Below are positions 54,285 through 62,900 of a stretch of 64,000 nt of DNA, piece after piece. Numbering within the stretch: position 1 is the stretch's first letter; each line of letters starts with the position of its first letter. This DNA comes from Luteolibacter sp. LG18 (GTDB lineage: Bacteria > Verrucomicrobiota > Verrucomicrobiia > Verrucomicrobiales > Akkermansiaceae), in assembly GCF_036322585.1 (NCBI RefSeq), contig NZ_AP024600.1, positions 4,216,001 to 4,280,000 on the forward strand, given 5' to 3'. The notes under the pieces are model-generated. The model saw nothing but the letters and a program-made list of their open reading frames with translations, was not told the origin of the DNA and searched no databases. A program made the position numbers and the translations under genes.

Positions 54285-57200
54285 TCACCGTCCCGCCTCC
54301 GGCTTGTAGCGGTAGTGCGGTTCGAATGGCTTCGCCGTGGCCGCGGATTTCCGCAGCGTGTCTGTTAGAACCTCGATCGCCTTGGAAAGTTGCGGATCTT
54401 TCCCAGCCGCTTGGTCCGCCGGGGTTTCCTCCACCGGATAATCCGGGGCCGCGCCATTCAACTCCATGTCCTGGTCGCCATCCGGGATGAACCAGCCGCG
54501 GAACGGCAGGCGCAGGCTGCCCGCGTCCAGAACCGGCACGGTGCCGGTGGAGATCACACCGCCCGCGGTGGCCGTGCCGACCAGCGGGCCGCGCTTCAGT
54601 GTTTTGATCGCATGGGAAAAGACCTCCGCGTTCGAGAACGATTGCTGGTTGCACAGCACCACGATGGGCTTGTTCCAGGACGCATAGACCATGCGGTCCT
54701 GCGGGTAACCCGGTGCCCCGTCCCGGCCAATCGTGGTGGCATGGCGCGGTTGGCAGAGGATGGTGAGCAGGTGGTCGGTGGTGAAGCCGCCGGGGTTGTC
54801 GCGCACGTCGATCACCAGCCCGTCCTTGCCATGGCCCGCGGCGTGGATCTGGCGTTCGAACTCCTCGAACTGGTCCCACTGCATCTTCGAGATGTGGATG
54901 TAGCCGAGCTTGTTGCCGGAGCCTTCCTCCACACGGCGGCGGCGCTCCTTCACGATCGCATCGCCCGCCAGTTCGCGGACACGGGTCCACGGGATTGCCC
55001 GCAGGGTGACATCGCGGTTCTTTCCATCCGCTCCCAGGAGCGTGAACGTTATATCCCGGTCCATGCGGCCATTCAGGAAACGCGTGTCCGGGGTGTTGGC
55101 GTCGACCGGTTGGCCGTCCACGGAAACAACCGTCTCCCCGGCCTTCACCGGCGGCTCGCACAGGGCGGCGGGGGATTCCGGAATCACCGAGCCGACCTTC
55201 AGCGGACCGCTGCCCGTGCCGTGATCGAACCGGATGCCGACGTGGCGGGTGGTGTGGAACTCGGCGGCGTCATCCGTCCACGGCTTCGGCCACGGGTTCG
55301 AGAGGAACGACAGATGGGACGCGTTCAGTTCACCCAGCAGCATCGCCACCACGCGGTCGAACGCTCGCGAGTCGGTCGCGGTGGCGGCCGCCTCCTCATA
55401 CTTCACGCGCATCGCCTCCCAATCACGGCCGTTCATCCGGCCGTCGTAAAACCAATCCCGCAGCGTGCGCCAGATCTGGCGGAAATAGACGCGCTGGCGG
55501 TCGCTGCGTTTCGACTCGAAACGCGTGTCGATCGCATAGGTCGTCAGCTTGCCCTTCCGCAGCACGGCGGGCGTGTTGTCCACGATCCAGAACAAACCCT
55601 CCTTGTCATCGGTGCGGATCGGGGTGCCGCGGTTCGAATCGAACAGCTCGGGTTTCGAAGTCTCACCGACCTCGATGCGGTGCAGTCCCTTGATCTTGGT
55701 GTCCGCGTTCAAGTAGAGCACGGCCTTCGAATCCTGCGTCCACAGGATCTGCGTCGGCTCCACCGTGCCGGTGTCCAGCTTGTGGATGCGCTCGCTGAGT
55801 TCGTCGAAATCGATGCGGACGGGCTCGATGGTTTTCGCGGCGGGCTTCTTCGGCGTGGCCTCTTTCTTCGCGGGCTCGGCGGCGGGTTCCGGTTCGCCCG
55901 GTGCCTCGGCGGGCTGGGAAACCTTGTAGAGCGGATCGTCCTTCATCGCGGACTCCGCCTCCTTGGTCTTCTTGTCGCGCGGCGACTTCGCCTCGTCGTC
56001 CAAGCGCAGATGCACGTAGAAGAGCCCGGTCTTGTTCGCCAGGCGGCGGCCGGTGAAGGCGATCATGCGGCCATCCGGCGACCACTTCGGCGAGCCCTCG
56101 GTGTCGGGATGGCGGGAGAGGTCGTAGGCGGGTTTCGAGCCATCCACCGGCGCGATGAAGATGTCGCGGTTGAAGTTCTCATCCTCCGCATCGAACACCA
56201 GCCAGCGGCTGTCCGGAGACCAATCGAACAGGCCGGTGTTGCCATCCTTGTAGATCACCTTCTCGCCGCCGCCATCGGCATTGGCCGTGCAGAGCAAACC
56301 GCGGCCGGAGATGTAGGCGAGCATCTTCCCGTCCGGGGAAATGGAGAGCTTCGTCTTCGGCTCCTTGCCTTTGGTGACCTTCTGCTCTTCAAGACCGGAG
56401 GCGCGCCACCAGAAGTCCGCGGTCTTGTTGCGGCGCATGCGGAAGTAGTTCGAATCGATCCCGTCGTCCTTGCGGAAATACAGCCACGCGCCGTCTTTCG
56501 AGAAATTCGGGTCGCCCTCCCACGCGGGCGTGTCGGTGAGGCGGTGCGGTTCCTTCAGCACCGTGTCCATCGCCCACAGTTCGCCTTCGGCGGAAAACGC
56601 GATTTCCAATCCGCTGGGGGAAAAGTCCGCGTCGGTGGTGCCGGCGACCTTCCGCGTTTCATGCTCGAGATCGGGCATGTCCTCGACCGCGTAGACCGTG
56701 AGCGCCCGCGGCTCATTGCCCGGCGACCAACGCCACAGGTCGAAGCCGCGGCGGAACACGAAGGTCTTCCCATCGGCGGAAACGGTCGGGAACATCAGCC
56801 CGTCATCCTTGAAGCGCGTGAGCTGCTCGTCCTTGCCCGTGGCGGTGTCGCGCGACCACAGGTTGAACGTGCCATCGCGTTCGGAAACGTGAAAGAAGCC
56901 CGAGCCATCTGGCTTCCACAGCGGATAGCGGTCCTCGATCTCCGACTTGCCATGGGACTGGAATTTCCCGCTGCCGAACTCATAGCTCCAAACCGAGGTG
57001 GCGCGTGAACCGTGGTAGCCTTTCCGGTAGGGCGAATCGCCATCCACGGTGAACAACAGCTTGCCGCCATCCGGGGACACGCGGGCCCATTGCGCGGGCA
57101 CGTCGAAGAGCAGCCGCTCCGGGGCATCCTTAGTCAGATCGATGGCGATCAGCCGCTCCGGTTTCACGTCGTCCAGGTCGCGTGGGCCGCGGACGATGGC

Positions 57201-57590
57201 GGTTTTCCCGTCCGGTGTGATGGACTCCAGGATCGCGCCCTCGGAGTGGAAGGTGAGCTGGGTGGCGGTGCCGCCCTCCGCGGGCATCGAGAACAGCTTC
57301 AGGCCTCCGGCCCGGCCGCTGGAGAAGTAGAGCGTCTTCCCATCCGGCGAGAAACAGGGATAGGCATCGCGCGCGGGATGGCGCGTCAGGCGTTTCGCGA
57401 GGCCGCCGTTCGAGGACGTCGCCCAAAGGTCGTCCTGCCATTCGAACACCAAGGTGGCACCGTCCGGCGACAGCGCGGGGGAGCTGGTCATCGTGATGGC
57501 GACCGCGCCTGGAGGCAGCGGATCGGCACCGGCCAGAGGGGCTGCAACCGCGGAAAGCCCCCACACCATCGAAGAAAACCTGAGACTCAT
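54285..57590 (-). CDS. Secreted tricorn-type S41 protease
   Basis: A 1101-residue exported protease with a signal peptide (residues 1 to ~22). An N-terminal PD40/WD40-like beta-propeller covers residues ~30-560, with many SPDG blades. A connector rich in Pro, Lys and Glu is followed by a C1-like helical region with RDWFYDGRMNGRDWEAM. A PDZ domain (~830-920; GETVVSVDGQPVDA) precedes the S41 catalytic domain (~930-1060; GLVIDVRDNPGG). The nucleophile lies in NQQSFSNAEVFSHA (Ser at ~984-986). This is the tricorn layout, here secreted rather than cytoplasmic. It probably degrades peptides; the products could feed amino-acid and pyroglutamate uptake. Upstream of the sulfatase on the same strand. 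Confidence 0.9.
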   Translation of the reverse strand: MSLRFSSMVWGLSAVAAPLAGADPLPPGAVAITMTSSPALSPDGATLVFEWQDDLWATSSNGGLAKRLTRHPARDAYPCFSPDGKTLYFSSGRAGGLKLFSMPAEGGTATQLTFHSEGAILESITPDGKTAIVRGPRDLDDVKPERLIAIDLTKDAPERLLFDVPAQWARVSPDGGKLLFTVDGDSPYRKGYHGSRATSVWSYEFGSGKFQSHGKSEIEDRYPLWKPDGSGFFHVSERDGTFNLWSRDTATGKDEQLTRFKDDGLMFPTVSADGKTFVFRRGFDLWRWSPGNEPRALTVYAVEDMPDLEHETRKVAGTTDADFSPSGLEIAFSAEGELWAMDTVLKEPHRLTDTPAWEGDPNFSKDGAWLYFRKDDGIDSNYFRMRRNKTADFWWRASGLEEQKVTKGKEPKTKLSISPDGKMLAYISGRGLLCTANADGGGEKVIYKDGNTGLFDWSPDSRWLVFDAEDENFNRDIFIAPVDGSKPAYDLSRHPDTEGSPKWSPDGRMIAFTGRRLANKTGLFYVHLRLDDEAKSPRDKKTKEAESAMKDDPLYKVSQPAEAPGEPEPAAEPAKKEATPKKPAAKTIEPVRIDFDELSERIHKLDTGTVEPTQILWTQDSKAVLYLNADTKIKGLHRIEVGETSKPELFDSNRGTPIRTDDKEGLFWIVDNTPAVLRKGKLTTYAIDTRFESKRSDRQRVYFRQIWRTLRDWFYDGRMNGRDWEAMRVKYEEAAATATDSRAFDRVVAMLLGELNASHLSFLSNPWPKPWTDDAAEFHTTRHVGIRFDHGTGSGPLKVGSVIPESPAALCEPPVKAGETVVSVDGQPVDANTPDTRFLNGRMDRDITFTLLGADGKNRDVTLRAIPWTRVRELAGDAIVKERRRRVEEGSGNKLGYIHISKMQWDQFEEFERQIHAAGHGKDGLVIDVRDNPGGFTTDHLLTILCQPRHATTIGRDGAPGYPQDRMVYASWNKPIVVLCNQQSFSNAEVFSHAIKTLKRGPLVGTATAGGVISTGTVPVLDAGSLRLPFRGWFIPDGDQDMELNGAAPDYPVEETPADQAAGKDPQLSKAIEVLTDTLRKSAATAKPFEPHYRYKPEAGR

Positions 57591-57670
57591 AAAACGCGGT
57601 GCATACTGGCCAAATCGCCCCGGGTTTTCAACGGGGAAGGCATTCAGCCGCGATCCAGTCAGAGACGGGT

Positions 57671-57709
57671 AAAAAAATCCGGCCGGGGGAGGATGTCCCC
57701 TCGGCCGGA
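57671..57709 (-). terminator. Rho-independent terminator of the DUF1328 gene
   Basis: A GC stem built from TCCGGCCG and CGGCCGGA arms with an inner GGGGA/TCCCC pair is followed on the minus strand by seven T residues. Confidence 0.85.
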
Positions 57710-57733
57710 ATTCGTTCGGTCACCGTGGCTCAG

Positions 57734-57904
57734 CTATGGAGCCTTGCCGTGGAGCGAACGGCTGAGCGCCGAAACGATCAGCAGGACCAGGAAGACCACG
57801 AACAGGATCTTCGCAATGGTGGCGGCTAGCCCCGCCAGCGCGCCGAATCCGAGGAAAGCGGCGATCAGGGCAAGGACCAGGAATGTGAGGGCCCAACTTA
57901 ACAT
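57734..57904 (-). CDS. DUF1328 small membrane protein
   Basis: A short gene encodes 56 residues starting [36 protein letters not shown] stretch follows, and the protein ends in SLHGKAP. Two hydrophobic helices and the short cytoplasmic tail match DUF1328 (YtjA-type) membrane proteins, which are widespread and often stress-linked. An AGAG-like sequence precedes the start. It lies 72 nt downstream of the PA2169-family gene and is followed by a strong terminator, so the two form a small stress-related unit. Confidence 0.85.
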   Translation of the reverse strand: MLSWALTFLVLALIAAFLGFGALAGLAATIAKILFVVFLVLLIVSALSRSLHGKAP

Positions 57905-57976
57905 AACGTCTCTTTTCTACCGCCGGAAGACTGGGGGATCGGACGGCCTCCGGCGGAACCGTCCGACCGTGGGTGA

Positions 57977-58429
57977 TCAAGCGTCGTCAACCATGAGTTC
58001 GAACGCGCGGATCGCGAGATCGACCTCGGAAATGGCTTCCGCGACGAGCGGAGCATGGGCAGGGGTGAGGTTGCCGCTTTCGGCCACCGAGTGGAGCGTG
58101 CGGGAGAGTTCCTTTTCCCCGCGAAGGCACTCCTCGACAACCGCACTGGGTTCGTGCTCGGAGAGCTTGTCGCGCATGCGGATCCACCAGCGGTGGACGC
58201 CCGCTTCCGTGCTGCCGGTGGTGTCGGGGCGCTGGCCGTCGGAGTGCAGCAATTCTGCGATGCGACCGGCGATGCGTTCCCGTCGGTCAGCGATGTGATG
58301 GAAGGTGCGGGTCAGGCCTTCGTCGGCCACGATCTCGGAGGCTTGGAGGTAGCCGTCACGGGAATCGACATACCGCGTGAGGACTTCCTGCAGCGCTTCC
58401 GCGTCCTGGAGAATGGTGGAAGGGTCCAT
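57977..58429 (-). CDS. PA2169 family four-helix-bundle protein (DUF2383)
   Basis: A 150-residue helical protein. It has the family pattern of an acidic/amphipathic first helix, then RTFHHIADRRERIAGRIAEL and a GVHRWWIRMRDKL segment. A later ECLRGEKELSRTLH stretch with conserved Glu positions completes a ferritin-like four-helix bundle. It has no signal peptide. Members are induced by stress in other bacteria; a metal-binding role is possible but not shown. It sits upstream of the DUF1328 gene in the same direction. Confidence 0.83.
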   Translation of the reverse strand: MDPSTILQDAEALQEVLTRYVDSRDGYLQASEIVADEGLTRTFHHIADRRERIAGRIAELLHSDGQRPDTTGSTEAGVHRWWIRMRDKLSEHEPSAVVEECLRGEKELSRTLHSVAESGNLTPAHAPLVAEAISEVDLAIRAFELMVDDA

Positions 58430-58593
58430 GCCATTCTATTTGCAAGGCTGGTGCCATGCTTGATGTGTTGTGCGTAAGTTGCAGATCTTGAATGGAATGA
58501 GTGTATTGATCCGGGTTTCGTGAAGCCGTGAATCTCATGCATATTGCATCCCTGATTCGACGGTCTGGCGCATTCGGCGCGACCGGGTGAAAC

Positions 58594-58626
58594 AAAAAAC
58601 GGCAGCCCCGGAAGGAGCTGCCGTTT
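58594..58626 (-). terminator. Rho-independent terminator of the phosphohexomutase gene
   Basis: AAACGGCAGC (58597-58606) pairs with GCTGCCGTTT (58617-58626). On the minus strand it is followed by a TTTTTT tract. It begins 26 nt after the stop. Confidence 0.88.
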
Positions 58627-58651
58627 GGTGAAATCCATCGATTGAATCCGC

Positions 58652-60577
58652 TCAGCGGGTCTTGGAATCCTCCTCGATCCACTTCCACAGCGAATCGAGA
58701 ACGGCCGCGACCTTGGCCTTGGCTTCGGCGAGATCGCCGCCCGGGGCGGCCTTGCCGAAGAGGTAGAACTTGATCTTCGGCTCGGTACCGGAGGGACGCA
58801 CCGCGAAGCTGCGACCGTCTTCCAGATCCACGAAGATCATCTTCTCCTTGGGCAGCGCGTCGCCTTCCTGGTCGAAGAGGTCGTGGGTGGCGAAGTCGCG
58901 GACCTTGTCGACCTTCACGCCGTCCGCGGTCTGCGGCGGGTTGGTCGAGTAGGAGGTGGCCAGCGCCTGGATCTTCGCCGCACCATCGGCACCTTCCATG
59001 ACGAGCGACTTGCCGCGCTCGAGGTGGTAGCCGTACTGGGTGTAGATCTCATCAAGCAGCGCGACGATCGACTTGCCGACGGACTTCGCGTAGGCGGCGA
59101 CTTCCGCGAACATCACCGCCGCGCCGTTGGCGTCCTTGTCGCGGACCGAGTCGGAGCCGAGGTAGCCGTAGCTCTCCTCGCCGCCGAAGACGAAGAAGCG
59201 CGAGTATTCCAAGCGCAGTGCGCGGGTTTCCGCTTCGGAAAGGGAACGGTAGTCGCCGCCCTTCTTGTCCGCCGGGATGGCGTTCTCGTACTTGCGGAGC
59301 TTCTCGGCGATGTATTTGAAACCGGTGAGGGTGTCGACCAAGCCGATGCCGAAGCCGGTGGCGATTTCCGCTTGGAGCTCGGTGGTGACGTAGGTCTTGA
59401 TGAGCACCGCGCGATTGCGGGTGGTGTCGTTCAGCCAGCCGAGATCGAAGGCGGTCTTCACGCGGTACCAGGCCATCAGCGAGCCGATCTGGTTGCCGGT
59501 GAGGAGCTGCATCTTGCCGGCGTCATCGCGCACGGCCACGCCCATGCGGTCGCAGTCCGGGTCGGTGGCGATCACGATCGAGGCGTTCTCCTTCTCCGCG
59601 AGGTCGATGCCCATCTTCAGCGCCGAGGCGTTCTCCGGGTTCGGGGAATCGACGGTCGGGAAGCGGCCGTCCTGGATGTCCTGCTCCGGCACGGTGAGGA
59701 GGTCGAAGCCAAGGTCCTTGAGCATCGGCTCGATGATGTGGCCGCCGGTGCCATGGAGGTTCGAGTAAACGACCTTGGTGGCGGCACCTTGCAGGAGTTG
59801 AGGCTGCATCAGCAGCGTCTTCAGGCGGGCGTGATAGAGGGCGTCGAACGCCGCGCCGAGGACGGTGAGCTTGCCGCGCTCGGATTCCGGCAGGGCGTCA
59901 TAACGCTCGCTGGCGATAGCGTTCACCTCGTTGATGATCGCGGTGGCGTGCGGCTCCACGATCTGGGCACCGTCGTTGAAGTAGGCCTTGAAGCCGTTGT
60001 CGGTGGAGGGATTGTGGCTGGCGGTCAGCACCACACCGGCGTCGGCACGCAGCTCGCGGATCGCGAAAGACAGCTCCGGGGTGGAGCGGGGGCCTTCGAA
60101 AAGGTAGGCGTCACAGCCGAAGTCGGTGGAGACCTTCGCGCAGAACTCGGCGAAATCGCGGGAGAAATGGCGGGTGTCGTGGGCGAAGACCAGCACCGCC
60201 TTGCGGTCCGGGCCGGCGAATTGCTTCGCATAGGTGATCAGCCCGCGCACCGCGCGGCCGACGTTGAAGAAGTTCATCGTGGCGGTGCCGGCGCAGGGAT
60301 GCTCCGGGCGGTCGTTCGGGCCGCCCTGGCCCTGTTCGGCGGTGGTCACTACCTTGCCGATCGTCCGGCCGCGCAGGCCGCCGGTGCCGAAGGCGAGGGT
60401 CTTGAAGAAACGGTCGTTCAGTTCGGTCCACTCGCCCTTTTCGACGAGTTCGGTCACGGAGCGCAGGGCCACGTCCCCGGTCGCGCCGGCGAGAAGGGCT
60501 TCGATGTTGGTTTTCGCGGCGGCGAGGAGTTGGCCACCGGCCACGGCCGATTCGAGTTGTGCGGTGAGAGCGCTCAT
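58652..60577 (-). CDS. Phosphohexomutase (phosphoglucomutase/phosphomannomutase family)
   Basis: A 641-residue alpha-D-phosphohexomutase. The phosphoserine loop is TASHNP with Ser187. The metal-binding DxDxDR loop reads ATDPDCDRMGV, the sugar-binding loop is GGEESYGYLG, and the phosphate-binding loop RPSGTEPKIKFY is near the C-terminus. The length is that of the long PGM2-like/phosphomannomutase group, with an N-terminal extension (ALRSVTELVEKGEWTELNDR). It interconverts glucose-1-P and glucose-6-P and perhaps mannose phosphates in the cytoplasm. It is a single-gene unit with its own terminator. Confidence 0.93.
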   Translation of the reverse strand: MSALTAQLESAVAGGQLLAAAKTNIEALLAGATGDVALRSVTELVEKGEWTELNDRFFKTLAFGTGGLRGRTIGKVVTTAEQGQGGPNDRPEHPCAGTATMNFFNVGRAVRGLITYAKQFAGPDRKAVLVFAHDTRHFSRDFAEFCAKVSTDFGCDAYLFEGPRSTPELSFAIRELRADAGVVLTASHNPSTDNGFKAYFNDGAQIVEPHATAIINEVNAIASERYDALPESERGKLTVLGAAFDALYHARLKTLLMQPQLLQGAATKVVYSNLHGTGGHIIEPMLKDLGFDLLTVPEQDIQDGRFPTVDSPNPENASALKMGIDLAEKENASIVIATDPDCDRMGVAVRDDAGKMQLLTGNQIGSLMAWYRVKTAFDLGWLNDTTRNRAVLIKTYVTTELQAEIATGFGIGLVDTLTGFKYIAEKLRKYENAIPADKKGGDYRSLSEAETRALRLEYSRFFVFGGEESYGYLGSDSVRDKDANGAAVMFAEVAAYAKSVGKSIVALLDEIYTQYGYHLERGKSLVMEGADGAAKIQALATSYSTNPPQTADGVKVDKVRDFATHDLFDQEGDALPKEKMIFVDLEDGRSFAVRPSGTEPKIKFYLFGKAAPGGDLAEAKAKVAAVLDSLWKWIEEDSKTR

Positions 60578-60631
60578 TCGCGGTTAGGATAGGACGGCGG
60601 AAATGATTCTGGCAATCGTCGGGACGTTTTG

Positions 60632-60735
60632 AACCACGGATGAACACGGATTGGCACGGATGATGAGAAGTCAGGAGAGTGAGGAAATCCGGGCCACGAA
60701 TCTTTATCCGTGTCCATCGGTGTTCATCCGTGGTT
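60632..60735. repeat. 104-bp inverted-repeat element
   Basis: The left arm starts AACCACGGATGAACACGGAT at 60632 and the right arm ends with the matching ATCGGTGTTCATCCGTGGTT at 60735. About 30 bp of each arm match with few mismatches around a ~40-bp centre. The arms contain three GGAT-type short repeats each. It is translated in some frames as TDEHRWTRI or PSVFIRG, which are non-genuine peptides seen in many automatic annotations. Its position directly upstream of the methyltransferase makes an mRNA hairpin possible. Confidence 0.75.
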
Positions 60736-60770
60736 GGATTTCTGGCTGGATACCCGGCTTCCGGCGGTTC

Positions 60771-61667
60771 ATGGCAATGCCGCCCATGCGAGACCTCCTC
60801 CACGCCGCCCTGAAACGCCGCGCGCCGCTGCTCACCCCGGACACCGACGCGGTCCGGCTGGTGGACGCGGAGGGGGACGGCTTCCCGGACGTCTATCTGG
60901 AGACCTTCGCCGACCGCTGGCTGGTCTCGACCGCCCACGGCGGGTTCCCGCGTGGATTCGAGCGCCCGGACAAGCCGGTGTATTGGAAACGGCTCGACCA
61001 GCACCAGAAGGAGGCACCGGTCCACATTTCCGGTCCCTCGGTGGAGGAGCCGTTCCTGATCCGCGAAAACGGCGCGGCCTTTGAGATCTCGTTCCAGTCC
61101 GGCTATTCGCAGGGGATCTTCCTCGACCAGCGCGACAACCGCGCCGAGGTCCGCCGCCGCATGCAGCCGGGTTTGCGACTGCTGAATACCTTCGCCTATA
61201 CCGGCGCGTTCTCGGTGGCTGCGGCGCTGGGTGGTGCGGAAACGACCACGCTGGACCTGTCCCAGCCGTATCTCGACTGGGCGAAGCGGAACTTCACCCA
61301 CAATGGCCTCGATCCGGCCGCGCACTATTTCTGCAAGGGGGACACTTTCCATTGGCTGAAGCGCTTCGCGAAACAGGGCCGCCAGTTCGATGCCATCGTG
61401 CTCGATCCGCCGACCTTCTCCCGCGATGAGAAGGGCAAGGTCTTCCGCGTGGAGACTGACTATGGCGAACTCGCGGGCCTTGCGATGGCCTGCCTGGCAC
61501 CGGGCGGCTGGTTGCTGTGCTGCACCAACTGCCGGAAGCTCGATGACTTCGGCTTCGACCGCCAGATCCTCGCCGCTTCCCCGAAGCGCTTGAAACTCCG
61601 CCATTCGCCGATGCCCGCGGACTTCACCGGTGATCCGTATTTGAAGTCGGTGTGGGTGGAGGGATGA
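60771..61667 (+). CDS. Class I SAM-dependent rRNA methyltransferase (RlmI-like)
   Basis: A ~298-residue methyltransferase. The SAM-binding fold has LNTFAYTGAFSVAAALGG, the acidic TTTLDLSQPYLDWAKRNF strand 2, and motif IV VLDPPTFSRDEKG. A substrate-side CCTNCRKLDDFGF stretch follows. It resembles RlmI/RlmK-type rRNA cytosine methyltransferases and their short homologues. ATGs at 60771, 60777 and 60786 are in frame; the frame runs further up through the inverted-repeat element, which is not protein-like. The start at 60771 is chosen; 60786 is equally possible. Confidence 0.85.
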   Translation: MAMPPMRDLLHAALKRRAPLLTPDTDAVRLVDAEGDGFPDVYLETFADRWLVSTAHGGFPRGFERPDKPVYWKRLDQHQKEAPVHISGPSVEEPFLIRENGAAFEISFQSGYSQGIFLDQRDNRAEVRRRMQPGLRLLNTFAYTGAFSVAAALGGAETTTLDLSQPYLDWAKRNFTHNGLDPAAHYFCKGDTFHWLKRFAKQGRQFDAIVLDPPTFSRDEKGKVFRVETDYGELAGLAMACLAPGGWLLCCTNCRKLDDFGFDRQILAASPKRLKLRHSPMPADFTGDPYLKSVWVEG

Positions 61668-61696
61668 GAGCCCGGAATTGAAAAGTGGAATGGCTG

Positions 61697-62869
61697 ATGA
61701 ACGATCTGATCGCTGCCGCTGACTCCGTATATTCCTTCATCAATCGCACGGCTGAGAAGGTGCCGGAGGGATATCGTTGGAAGACGGTCGATTACACCGA
61801 CCACCCTCAGTATCACTTCAATGTCTTCAACGGTGTGGGTGGAATCCCTCTTTTTTTACGGGACTATCATCTTCTCACCGGCAACACGCGGGCACTGGAA
61901 CTAGCCGAAGGAGCGGTGGCATGGTGCATTTCGGATAACCCCGAAGTCTGCAATCACCAGCGTGGAGTCCAGTTGGGTAAAACAGGCATCGCCTCCGTGT
62001 GCCTTTACCTTGATGGCCTGTCGGGATCAGGGACGCTGCATCCGTTCTGCCAATCCAACGCGGCCCACCTCCTCAGCGAGCCGGTGGGGCCCATCACGGA
62101 TCTGCTCAGCGGTGAAGCGTCCAATGGCTGGTTTTTTCTCAAACTGTGGGAAAGGACCGGCGCTGACTTGTATCTCCAAGGAGCGATCCGTTGTGCGCGC
62201 TGGATCTCGGAGCAATTGATTCGCGATGAGCTGGGGACGTATTGCCTGGTGAATCCGGACGGATCGTGGGGGCGCGTTCCCTATGCAGGCTTGAGCCACG
62301 GCACCGCGGGTGTGGCTCATTTCTTCGCGTTGCTTTTTCAAGCAACCGGCGACGCCACGTGGAAAGCGGTCGCTCACGAACTGTTGGAGACCTTGGTCCG
62401 CCATGCGATTCCCGATCACGGGGGATTGAACTGGAGTATCAAGCTGGGGGAAAAGGCATTGCTCCGATGTCAGCACAGCCACGGGGCTTCCGGGATTGGG
62501 GGTGTGTTCGCCAAGGCTTCGGCAGCTCTGGGGGAATCCGACTTATTGAAAGTCGCCGCCATGGCAGGAGAGGCGGCCTATCAATACGGGGACTTTCGCA
62601 ACAATCCCACCTTATGCACGGGATTGGCCGGCAGTGGGGAATTGTTCGTGGAGCTCTTCAAGTTTACGGGGAATGAAATGTGGTGGGATCGTGCCAAGGA
62701 ATTCGCGCGGCTGGCCATGGGCTACAAAGCTTCGTTGCCGGAGGGCGATTGCTGGCCCACCGATACCGCGGGTCTTTATTCCGCGGACTACGCCTATGGC
62801 GCTTCCGGAACCGGGCATTTCTTCCTGCGAACGCTGCGTCCGCTGGAGTTCGAGATGCCGCTGCTTTGA
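61697..62869 (+). CDS. Stand-alone LanC-like protein
   Basis: A ~390-residue double-helical-barrel protein of the lanthionine synthetase C-like family. Barrel repeats carry GxxG-type motifs: GVQLGKTGIAS, then LSHGTAGVAHFFALL, CQHSHGASGIGGVFAKA, NPTLCTGLAGSGELF and YAYGASGTGHFFL. In LanC the zinc is held by two Cys and one His (WCxG and CHG motifs). Here the first Cys is plausible in CQHSHG, but the CHG motif reads CTG, so the His ligand is replaced by Thr. No lanthipeptide precursor, LanB or LanM is nearby. A degenerate or different LanC-like activity is likely. GTG 61685 is an alternative start; ATG 61697 has GGA at a suitable distance. Confidence 0.83.
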   Translation: MNDLIAAADSVYSFINRTAEKVPEGYRWKTVDYTDHPQYHFNVFNGVGGIPLFLRDYHLLTGNTRALELAEGAVAWCISDNPEVCNHQRGVQLGKTGIASVCLYLDGLSGSGTLHPFCQSNAAHLLSEPVGPITDLLSGEASNGWFFLKLWERTGADLYLQGAIRCARWISEQLIRDELGTYCLVNPDGSWGRVPYAGLSHGTAGVAHFFALLFQATGDATWKAVAHELLETLVRHAIPDHGGLNWSIKLGEKALLRCQHSHGASGIGGVFAKASAALGESDLLKVAAMAGEAAYQYGDFRNNPTLCTGLAGSGELFVELFKFTGNEMWWDRAKEFARLAMGYKASLPEGDCWPTDTAGLYSADYAYGASGTGHFFLRTLRPLEFEMPLL

Positions 62870-62900
62870 CATCGGCGTAAGTGGGGGAGGCGTCGCATCG

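Noticed and set aside
54226-54300. Possible terminator between the tricorn-type protease and sulfatase genes
   Set aside because: GAAACGGGG/CCCCGTTTC can pair, but no T run follows on the minus strand, so it is not listed.
54390-57008. Plus-strand 872-codon frame opposite the tricorn-type protease
   Set aside because: No recognisable domain; the minus strand has propeller, PDZ and S41 motifs.
58883-60592. Plus-strand 569-codon frame opposite the phosphohexomutase
   Set aside because: Val/Gly/Glu/Arg-rich mirror frame; the mutase has all its catalytic loops.
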